A stretch of DNA of 11,105 nucleotides from Parabacteroides sp. (GTDB lineage: Bacteria; Bacteroidota; Bacteroidia; Bacteroidales; Tannerellaceae): the NCBI GenBank assembly GCA_019411205.1, contig DXRF01000081.1, positions 1-11,105 of the forward strand, given 5' to 3'. The notes below the pieces were generated by a model. It saw only the letters and a list, made by a program, of their open reading frames with translations, was not told where the DNA came from and ran no database searches. The translations under genes and the position numbers were made by a program. Shown here piece by piece: positions 1 through 6,613 of the stretch (its first letter is position 1; each line of letters opens with the position of its first letter).

Positions 1-27
1 GCAGCGTCAGATGTGTATAAGAGACAG
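1..27 (+). other. Untrimmed Nextera adapter with Tn5 mosaic end (artefact)
   Basis: Bases 9-27 read AGATGTGTATAAGAGACAG, exactly the 19-bp Tn5 mosaic end used in Nextera libraries. The eight bases before it (GCAGCGTC) match the end of the read-1 part of the same adapter. This is library-preparation sequence left at a contig end, not genomic DNA, and native sequence begins at about base 28. The true upstream region of the first gene is therefore missing. Confidence 0.97.
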
Positions 28-39
28 TAATTTAGTAAA

Positions 40-1479
40 ATGAAAGAGTTGAATGAAAAAACTGCCGGCAAAATGCTGTATCCCGAACGGGTCATCCAGT
101 TCGGAGAAGGCAATTTCCTCCGAGCATTCGTGGATTGGATTATCCAGAAAATGAATGAGAAAGTGAATTTTAACAGCAGTGTAGTGGTGGTCCAGCCCAT
201 CGACCGGGGAATGGTCGACATGTTGAACGCACAGGATTGCTTGTATCATGTCAATCTCCAAGGATTGGATAAAGGTGAAAAGGTCGACAGCCTTACCCGA
301 ATCGATGTGATAAGCCGTGCATTGAATCCTTATGCAGATTTTTCCGCCTTTATGAAACTGGCAGAACAACCGGAGATACGTTTCGTCATTTCAAACACGA
401 CGGAAGCAGGAATAGCCTTCGATCCGGCCTGCAAGTTGGAAGATGCGCCTGCCTCTTCCTATCCGGGCAAGTTGACACAATTGCTTTATCACCGCTACAA
501 GACATTTAACGGAGACAAAGACAAAGGTTTGATCATCTTCCCGTGCGAGTTGATCTTCCTGAACGGGCATAAACTGAAAGAAACCATTTACCAGTACATT
601 GATTTATGGCAATTAGGAGAAGATTTCAAAACCTGGTTTACGGAAAGCTGCGGGGTATATGCGACGCTGGTCGACCGTATTGTGCCGGGATTTCCACGTA
701 AAGAGATCGATTCGATAAAAGAGAAATTGCAATATAACGACAATTTGGTCGTACAGGCAGAGATATTCCATTTATGGGTAATCGAAGCGCCCGAATCAGT
801 CGCCAAAGAATTCCCGGCAGACAAAGCAGGTCTGAATGTGCTGTTTGTTCCGAGCGAAGAGCCTTACCACCAGCGCAAGGTGACCCTTTTGAACGGCCCC
901 CATACGGTTTTAGCACCTGTTTCCTGGCTTTCCGGTGTGAATATCGTGCGGGATGCCTGCCAACACGAGGTGCTGGGAAAATATATCCACAAGGTGATGT
1001 TCGGGGAATTGCTGGAAACGTTGAACCTGCCGAAAGAAGAGTTGGTGCAGTTCGGCAACGACGTCATGGAACGTTTTAACAACCCGTTTGTCGACCATTC
1101 GGTCGTCTCCATCATGTTGAACTCATTCCCCAAATATGAAACACGCGACCTGCCAGGCTTGAAAGTCTATCTGGAACGAAAAGGCGAGTTGCCCAAAGGA
1201 CTGGTGTTAGGCCTGGCTGCCATTATTACCTATTATAAGGGATATGTCCGTGCCGATGGAACAAAATCCGAACCGAACGATTCCGCCGAAATCCTTCAAC
1301 TGTTGCAGGACCTTTGGGCTACCGGTTCGACCAAACAGGTCGCCGAAGGTGTACTGGCGGCAACTTCCATTTGGGGCGAGGACCTGAACCATATTCCGGG
1401 ACTGACCGATATGGTAAAAGGTTTCCTGGACGCCATTGAAGAAAAAGGAATGCTTGATGTCGTTAAAGAAATTTGCTGA
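40..1479 (+). CDS. uxaB: Tagaturonate reductase (altronate oxidoreductase)
   Basis: Cytosolic NAD-dependent reductase that converts D-tagaturonate to D-altronate in the isomerase route of galacturonate breakdown. The 479 residues fit the usual length of about 480. An N-terminal Rossmann domain begins with a glycine-rich FGEGNFLR at 21-28. The C-terminal mannitol-dehydrogenase-type domain carries K280, N285 and H288; this K-x4-N-x2-H spacing is the catalytic signature of polyol long-chain dehydrogenases. An in-frame TAA at 28-30, just after the adapter, makes ATG 40 the first possible start. Only 12 native bases precede it, so promoter and ribosome binding cannot be judged. The stop overlaps the uxaA start by one base, which suggests one operon with translational coupling. 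The mannonate paralogue UxuB is the main alternative, but adjacency to uxaA and the length favour UxaB. Confidence 0.93.
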   Translation: MKELNEKTAGKMLYPERVIQFGEGNFLRAFVDWIIQKMNEKVNFNSSVVVVQPIDRGMVDMLNAQDCLYHVNLQGLDKGEKVDSLTRIDVISRALNPYADFSAFMKLAEQPEIRFVISNTTEAGIAFDPACKLEDAPASSYPGKLTQLLYHRYKTFNGDKDKGLIIFPCELIFLNGHKLKETIYQYIDLWQLGEDFKTWFTESCGVYATLVDRIVPGFPRKEIDSIKEKLQYNDNLVVQAEIFHLWVIEAPESVAKEFPADKAGLNVLFVPSEEPYHQRKVTLLNGPHTVLAPVSWLSGVNIVRDACQHEVLGKYIHKVMFGELLETLNLPKEELVQFGNDVMERFNNPFVDHSVVSIMLNSFPKYETRDLPGLKVYLERKGELPKGLVLGLAAIITYYKGYVRADGTKSEPNDSAEILQLLQDLWATGSTKQVAEGVLAATSIWGEDLNHIPGLTDMVKGFLDAIEEKGMLDVVKEIC

Positions 1480-2966
1480 TGCGGACTTACATACAAATAA
1501 ACCCGGCAGACAACGTCGTGGTCGCCGTAAAGGATTTACAGGCCGGTGTATCTTTGGAGATCAACGGCAGAACGACCGTTGTCCGGCAGGATATCCCTGC
1601 AGGGCATAAAGTGGCCTTACAGGACTTCAAAGCGGGAGACTTTATCATTAAATATGGTGCTCCCATCGGACATGCCCGCGAGGCGATCACTGCCGGAAGC
1701 TGGGTGAACGAAAAGAATATCAAGACCAACCTGGAAGGGCTACGGGAATACGAATTCAATCCGCAGCCTATTCCGGAACAACCTTCCGGAAAGCCACTTT
1801 CCTTTAAAGGATATCGCCGCAAGAATGGAGAAGTGGGAATCCGAAACGAGATATGGGTGATTCCGACTGTCGGTTGCGTCAACGGCATCACGCATCGGTT
1901 GGCAGACCGGTTACGGCAAGAGACACAAGGCACCGGAATCGATGCGATCGTTGCATTCCCTCATAATTACGGCTGTTCCCAACTAGGAGACGACCATGAG
2001 AATACCCGGAAGATTTTACGGAATATGGTTCTGCATCCGAATGCCGGTGCAGTTCTCGTTGTCGGGTTAGGCTGTGAGAACAACCAAATCAGTGCTTTCC
2101 GGGAAATGCTTGGCGATTACGATACCGGACGCATCCGTTTTATGGAAACGCAGAAAGTGGACGATGAACTGGAAACAGGAATGGAACTGTTGCAGGAACT
2201 CTATGCGATCGCTTCACAGGATAAACGGACGGACATTCCTTTAAGTGAGTTGCGTGTAGGATTGAAATGCGGAGGATCGGATGGATTTTCCGGCATTACG
2301 GCCAATCCGTTGTTGGGTGTCTTTTCCGACTTTCTGGTAGCACAGGGAGGGACGACTGTCCTGACGGAAGTCCCGGAGATGTTCGGCGCCGAGACGATCC
2401 TGATGAACCGGAGCGAATCGAAGGCTGTCTTTGAAAAGACTGTTCATCTGATTAACGACTTCAAATCCTATTTCATAGAGAACAAACAGCCGATTTACGA
2501 AAACCCTTCTCCGGGTAATAAGGCGGGAGGTATTTCCACCCTGGAAGAGAAATCACTGGGCTGTACGCAAAAAGCCGGTACTTCGGCCGTACGGGATGTA
2601 ATGCTTTATGGTGAACAGCTAAAGACAAAGGGGCTGAATTTGTTGAGTGCCCCCGGAAACGACCTCGTGGCCAGTACGGCCCTTGCGTCATCCGGTTGTC
2701 ATCTGGTTTTGTTTACGACCGGAAGAGGAACTCCGTTCGGAACGTTTGTCCCGACAGTCAAAGTTTCGACCAACAGTGATCTAAATGCCCGCAAGCCAAA
2801 CTGGATTGACTTCAATGCCGGCTCCCTCTTGGAAGGCAAAAGCATGAAGGAACTTTGTGAATGTTTCATCCGGTTTATCATCGGTATCGCAAGTGGCAAC
2901 CCGACCAACAATGAAAAGAACGGCTACAAGGAAATCGCAATCTTCAAATCCGGTGTGACACTGTAA
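1479..2966 (+). CDS. uxaA: Altronate dehydratase
   Basis: Dehydrates D-altronate to 2-dehydro-3-deoxy-D-gluconate, the step after UxaB; it is a metal-dependent cytosolic lyase of the altronate/galactarate dehydratase family. Residues 1 to about 75 form the small SAF-like N-terminal domain. The catalytic body follows with family motifs GCVNG (C133), HNYGCSQ (H162, C166), GLGCENNQ (C199) and KCGGSDG (C264); the conserved Cys/His residues are plausible metal ligands. With ATG 1479 the protein has 495 residues, matching the length known for E. coli UxaA. A TTG two codons upstream (1473) is possible, but the ATG overlapping the uxaB stop (TGATG) is the better start. A strong hairpin directly follows the stop, so the operon probably ends here. 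No regulator or transporter for the pathway lies in the window. Confidence 0.94.
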   Translation: MRTYIQINPADNVVVAVKDLQAGVSLEINGRTTVVRQDIPAGHKVALQDFKAGDFIIKYGAPIGHAREAITAGSWVNEKNIKTNLEGLREYEFNPQPIPEQPSGKPLSFKGYRRKNGEVGIRNEIWVIPTVGCVNGITHRLADRLRQETQGTGIDAIVAFPHNYGCSQLGDDHENTRKILRNMVLHPNAGAVLVVGLGCENNQISAFREMLGDYDTGRIRFMETQKVDDELETGMELLQELYAIASQDKRTDIPLSELRVGLKCGGSDGFSGITANPLLGVFSDFLVAQGGTTVLTEVPEMFGAETILMNRSESKAVFEKTVHLINDFKSYFIENKQPIYENPSPGNKAGGISTLEEKSLGCTQKAGTSAVRDVMLYGEQLKTKGLNLLSAPGNDLVASTALASSGCHLVLFTTGRGTPFGTFVPTVKVSTNSDLNARKPNWIDFNAGSLLEGKSMKELCECFIRFIIGIASGNPTNNEKNGYKEIAIFKSGVTL

Positions 2967-2969
2967 TAC

Positions 2970-2993
2970 TTGCCGGGGGATTCCCCCCGGCAA
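2970..2993. terminator. GC-rich hairpin between convergent genes
   Basis: TTGCCGGGGG (2970-2979) pairs perfectly with CCCCCGGCAA (2984-2993) around a 4-base ATTC loop. The hairpin starts 4 bases after the uxaA stop and ends 2 bases before the stop of the minus-strand transporter. It is probably a bidirectional intrinsic terminator. The following tract (TATTAAAT) is AT-rich but is not a clean T-run on either strand. Confidence 0.8.
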
Positions 2994-2995
2994 TA

Positions 2996-4684
2996 TTAAA
3001 TCTTCTTCTCAATAACCGCCTGTACCACATTCAGCACATAGTCGCCTAACTTTTCGGCTTCGCCAATGATATCCATGTAATAAACACCATCCTGATACTG
3101 GTATTTCTTGTTGTTGATATTTTCCACATTATGGATCTTCAACTGGTTGCGGTAATTGTTTATTTCATTTTCGATATTGTAAGACGGGTTGACATCGTCA
3201 CGTGTAAGCTCCGATTTCTTCAGTATCTCGATCATACGATTCAAAGCCTTCTCCGTAAGCGCCAGCATCTGGTCTACATTATGGTTCTGCTCGTCTGTGA
3301 ATACTGATTTAAACTCGTTGCGGCGCTTGATACTTCGCGCCATATTATTGCAGGAGTCCGCTATACTTTCGATCTCCGATACGGCACGCAGCATGATACG
3401 GATCTCTTCCTTACCTTCCGAGCTCAAGCGGCCTTCAGCCACGCAAGTCAAATAATTGGCGATCTCGATCTCCATCCGGTCGCTGATACTTTCGTATTTC
3501 TCGACCCGGCTATATGTTTTCAGGAAAGCATCCTCGTTTTTCTCATAGAACAAGGCTTTCACCATACCCAGCATACGGCCCGTACGCTCGGCAAACAGCG
3601 TGATCTCCTTATGCGCCTGCAAGATCGAAAGTTCGGCAGTCGACAGCATACCACCCGTAATATAACGTAAACGATATTCCTCGTCCTCGTCTTTCTTTCC
3701 TTTGATGAAGAAGCAAACCGTCTTCTCTATCAATCCGACAAACCAGATCATAACAAATGTATTACTGATATTGAATGCCGTATGGAAAGCTGCCAACTTA
3801 AAGGAAACCGCTACCGACGGGTCAGAAATACGCATCACGTTCGTGACGAACCAGGAAACTGCATTGGTGAACGGATAGAACAGAATCAATACCCAGATCA
3901 CACCGAATATATTAAAAGCCAAGTGTGCCAAAGCCGCCCGTCTGGCTTGCGTATTACCGGTCAAAGCCGCCAGGTTGGCCGTAATCGTTGTTCCTATATT
4001 TTCACCCAATACGAGTGCCACACCCAATTGATAGTCGATCCATCCATTGGCACACATAATCAACGTAATAGCCATCGTCGCAGCAGAAGCCTGCACGATC
4101 ATGGTCAGGATAGCCCCGATAAACAGGAACAGGATAATGGAGAAAAAGCCCATATCGGCATAATTCTGCACGAAGGCAAGCATCTCAGGATTGGCACCAA
4201 GATCCGGTGCATTGGCTTTCAGTGCCTGAAGTCCCATAAAAAGGAAAGAGAAACCGAAAATGAACTCTCCGACCGATTTACGTGAACTTTTCCCGGAAAA
4301 CAAGAGTGGAATACCGAATGCGAGTAGAGGAAGGGCAAAAGCCGCAATGTCGACTTTGAACCCGAGAGCCGAAATCAACCAGGCGGTAACGGTCGTACCG
4401 ATATTGGCTCCCATTATGACCCCGATGGATTGGGTAAGAGTGAGCAGACCGGCGTTTACGAAACTGACCACCATGACTGTAGTGGCGGATGATGATTGAA
4501 TCAGGGCCGTAATCAAAACCCCGGTAAGAACTCCGGTAACCCTGTTGGTCGTCATGGCCGTCAGAATCCTGCGCAAACTGTCCCCCGCAAACTTCTGCAG
4601 ACCTTCGCTCATGATCTTCATACCGTACAAGAACAAACCCAAGGAACCTATAAGGCGTAGAAAATCAAAAAATGAATAGTCCAT
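2996..4684 (-). CDS. Na/Pi cotransporter family protein with C-terminal PhoU-like domain
   Basis: Inner-membrane protein of the NptA/YjbB (Na/Pi cotransporter II-related) family, predicted to move phosphate coupled to sodium; direction and substrate are inferred from the family. The membrane part (residues 1 to about 320) shows the family's inverted repeats: QSSSATT at 63-69 with GANIGTT at 92-98, then QASAAT at 198-203 with GENIGTT at 227-233. Residues from about 345 to 555 are hydrophilic and helical, resembling PhoU, and may sense or regulate phosphate. The 562-residue length suits this two-part architecture. ATG 4684 is followed at once by a hydrophobic N-terminus. The gene is convergent with uxaA and divergent from the nucleoside kinase. 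No phosphate regulon genes are adjacent. Confidence 0.9.
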   Translation of the reverse strand: MDYSFFDFLRLIGSLGLFLYGMKIMSEGLQKFAGDSLRRILTAMTTNRVTGVLTGVLITALIQSSSATTVMVVSFVNAGLLTLTQSIGVIMGANIGTTVTAWLISALGFKVDIAAFALPLLAFGIPLLFSGKSSRKSVGEFIFGFSFLFMGLQALKANAPDLGANPEMLAFVQNYADMGFFSIILFLFIGAILTMIVQASAATMAITLIMCANGWIDYQLGVALVLGENIGTTITANLAALTGNTQARRAALAHLAFNIFGVIWVLILFYPFTNAVSWFVTNVMRISDPSVAVSFKLAAFHTAFNISNTFVMIWFVGLIEKTVCFFIKGKKDEDEEYRLRYITGGMLSTAELSILQAHKEITLFAERTGRMLGMVKALFYEKNEDAFLKTYSRVEKYESISDRMEIEIANYLTCVAEGRLSSEGKEEIRIMLRAVSEIESIADSCNNMARSIKRRNEFKSVFTDEQNHNVDQMLALTEKALNRMIEILKKSELTRDDVNPSYNIENEINNYRNQLKIHNVENINNKKYQYQDGVYYMDIIGEAEKLGDYVLNVVQAVIEKKI

Positions 4685-4725
4685 TTAAAATACGTTTAAG
4701 TGGATGTATATCCGATTAATATTCC

Positions 4726-4733
4726 TAACTTTA
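4726..4733 (+). promoter_or_regulatory. Weak candidate -7 box for the nucleoside kinase gene
   Basis: TAACTTTA matches seven of eight positions of TAnnTTTG and lies 33 bases before ATG 4767, implying a leader of about 27 bases. No -33 box is apparent. It overlaps the near-palindrome CCTAA-CT-TTAGG (4724-4735), so a regulator bound there could affect both divergent genes. Confidence 0.35.
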
Positions 4734-4738
4734 GGGGA

Positions 4739-4746
4739 CAAAAATA
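4739..4746 (-). promoter_or_regulatory. Candidate -7 box for the Na/Pi transporter gene
   Basis: Read on the minus strand this is TATTTTTG, a perfect match to the Bacteroidetes -7 consensus TAnnTTTG. It would start transcription near 4732 and give a leader of about 48 bases before ATG 4684. No good TTTG -33 box is visible at the usual spacing, so this remains a candidate. The same octamer stands before the histidine kinase gene. Confidence 0.5.
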
Positions 4747-4766
4747 TAAATAATAACTGAGATACC

Positions 4767-6434
4767 ATGTCTGAAACTATTACAATTTATTGCAAAAATA
4801 ACAATACTTACAAAGAGGTTCCTATCGGTTCTTCGCTGTTGGACATCTATTCACTGGTTGGCGCCCCCCTCCGGTTACGCCCGATGAATGCGCAGGTAAA
4901 TAATAAAACAGAAGGGCTTACCTTCCGTTGCTGGCATCCGAAAGATGTTGAATATGTCGACTATACACAACTTTCGGGAATGCGAACATATGTTCGTTCC
5001 CTCTGTCATATTTTCTCGAAAGCAGTGAACGATGTGCTCCCTTCGGCTACTCTGAATTTGGAGCATCCTATCTCGAAAGGCTATTATTGCGTTATCCACA
5101 ACGGCAAAAAGATAGACGAGGAGACGATCGGCAAGATCAAGAAACGGATGCGTGAAATCATCGACGCAGACCTTCCTTTCCATTTGAAGACGGTCCGCAC
5201 GATCGATGCAGCAGTCTTGTTCCGCGAAAGGGGTATGAATGACAAAGCCCGTCTAATCGAAAGCGCCGGTATGCCTTATACATCTTATTACGAACTGGAC
5301 GGCTACATCAATTATTTCTACGGCTGCCTGACTCCCTCCACCGGCTACATCCAGGATTTCGACCTGGTTCCCTATTTCGACGGGGTGTTGCTGCGCGTGC
5401 CCCAAAGGACGAATCCGACGGAGCTGGAACCGGTCATTCGCCAAGATAAAATGTTCCAGGTTTATAAGGAACATCTGACTCTGCAACGCACGGTCGGATT
5501 GGATAACGTCGGCGACCTGAACCGGGTGATCGAAAAAGGTCTGGCGTCCGAGGTTATCATGGTTTCCGAAGCCATGCAGGAAAAACAGGTAGCCAAAATC
5601 GCCGAAGAGATTGCCGCCCGCTACGATGACGGTATCCGTATCGTACTGATTTCCGGACCATCTTCTTCAGGAAAAACAACTTTCTGCAAACGGTTGGAAA
5701 TTCAGTTGATTACCAACCTGATCCATCCGGTCGGGCTTTCGCTGGACGATTACTTCCTGAACCGTGAAGATACACCGAAGGACGAATCCGGAGAATATGA
5801 TTTCGAATCGCTGTATGCGCTCGACCTGCCTTATTTCAACAGTGAATTGCAGAAGCTCCTTTCGGGTGAAGAGATCGAAGTGCCGAGCTTTAATTTCGAA
5901 ACAGGACGCCGTGTTTTCAAAGGGAAGAAACTGAAGATGCAGAAAAATTCCGTCCTGGTGATAGAAGGTATCCACGCCTTGAACCCCGAACTGACCTCCA
6001 TGATCGAAGACCGCTATAAATACCGGATCTATGTATCCGTGCTGACTTCTATCTCATTGGACAATCATAACTGGATTCCGACAACCGACAACCGGCTCTT
6101 ACGCCGTATCATCCGCGATTACCGTTTCCGCGGATATTCCGCACGCGATACGATCGCACGCTGGCCCAGCGTACGCCGGGGTGAGGACAAATGGATATTC
6201 CCGTATCAGGAGAATGCGGATGCGATGTTCAACAGCGCCATGTTGTATGAGCTGGCCGCCCTGCGCAAAGAAGCCGAACCGATCTTGAGCGAAGTGCGCG
6301 AATGCGATCCGGAGAATGCTGAAGCATACCGCCTGCTCCGTTTCCTCCGTTACTTCAATTATATCCCCGATGTCGGGCTTCCGGGCACATCCCTTTTGCG
6401 TGAGTTCCTCGGAGGCGGCAGTTTCCGGTATTGA
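4767..6434 (+). CDS. Nucleoside (uridine-type) kinase with ThrRS-like TGS/SAD N-terminus
   Basis: A 555-residue fusion. Residues 1 to about 60 resemble a TGS domain. Residues from about 65 to 230 resemble the second additional (editing) domain of threonyl- and alanyl-tRNA synthetases, including a HPISKGYYCVI stretch. The C-terminal half is a uridine kinase/phosphoribulokinase-type P-loop domain: G297-PSSSG-K303-T304, then D327-D328-Y329-F330, the DDYF/DDFY-like element of uridine kinases. The kinase half probably phosphorylates a nucleoside such as uridine or cytidine in pyrimidine salvage; the exact substrate cannot be read from sequence. In the synthetase-like part the usual HxxxH metal motif appears as R77-S-L-C-H81, so editing activity looks unlikely. 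The start is ATG 4767 with no clear Shine-Dalgarno, common in this phylum. This architecture is known in Bacteroidales and some Firmicutes. The gene stands alone and converges on the histidine kinase. Confidence 0.87.
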   Translation: MSETITIYCKNNNTYKEVPIGSSLLDIYSLVGAPLRLRPMNAQVNNKTEGLTFRCWHPKDVEYVDYTQLSGMRTYVRSLCHIFSKAVNDVLPSATLNLEHPISKGYYCVIHNGKKIDEETIGKIKKRMREIIDADLPFHLKTVRTIDAAVLFRERGMNDKARLIESAGMPYTSYYELDGYINYFYGCLTPSTGYIQDFDLVPYFDGVLLRVPQRTNPTELEPVIRQDKMFQVYKEHLTLQRTVGLDNVGDLNRVIEKGLASEVIMVSEAMQEKQVAKIAEEIAARYDDGIRIVLISGPSSSGKTTFCKRLEIQLITNLIHPVGLSLDDYFLNREDTPKDESGEYDFESLYALDLPYFNSELQKLLSGEEIEVPSFNFETGRRVFKGKKLKMQKNSVLVIEGIHALNPELTSMIEDRYKYRIYVSVLTSISLDNHNWIPTTDNRLLRRIIRDYRFRGYSARDTIARWPSVRRGEDKWIFPYQENADAMFNSAMLYELAALRKEAEPILSEVRECDPENAEAYRLLRFLRYFNYIPDVGLPGTSLLREFLGGGSFRY

Positions 6435-6507
6435 TCTGCAGCAACGGAACGTTTTCGTATGAAGGAATAAGAGTTCCATGCCTATGAAAATATTGTTTCA
6501 CATCCAT

Positions 6508-6543
6508 GAAAATTTATTTCCTTTTATGGGAAAATAAATTTTC
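6508..6543. terminator. Long AT-rich hairpin between convergent genes
   Basis: GAAAATTTATTT (6508-6519) pairs perfectly with 6532-6543. Two more C-G pairs (6520-6521 with 6529-6530) form if A6531 bulges, giving about 14 pairs and a 7-base loop. It lies in the 179-base gap between the nucleoside kinase stop (6434) and the histidine kinase stop (6614). A bidirectional terminator is the simplest reading; runs of T within the arms could serve as U-tracts. I see nothing else coding in this gap. Confidence 0.65.
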
Positions 6544-6613
6544 ACCGGATGGTAACAGATGGTACGTCCGCATTCACCATGAATCTGAGTTACAACCAGG
6601 AAAACGCGGAAGA

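Noticed and set aside
9..27. A Tn5/IS50 transposon end.
   Set aside because: The 19 bases are the engineered mosaic end and are preceded by Nextera adapter sequence, with no transposase gene, so this is a library artefact.
3782..4285. A 167-codon plus-strand frame inside the Na/Pi transporter gene.
   Set aside because: It is low-complexity, rich in His, Arg and Gln, lacks a domain, and is antisense to conserved transporter repeats.
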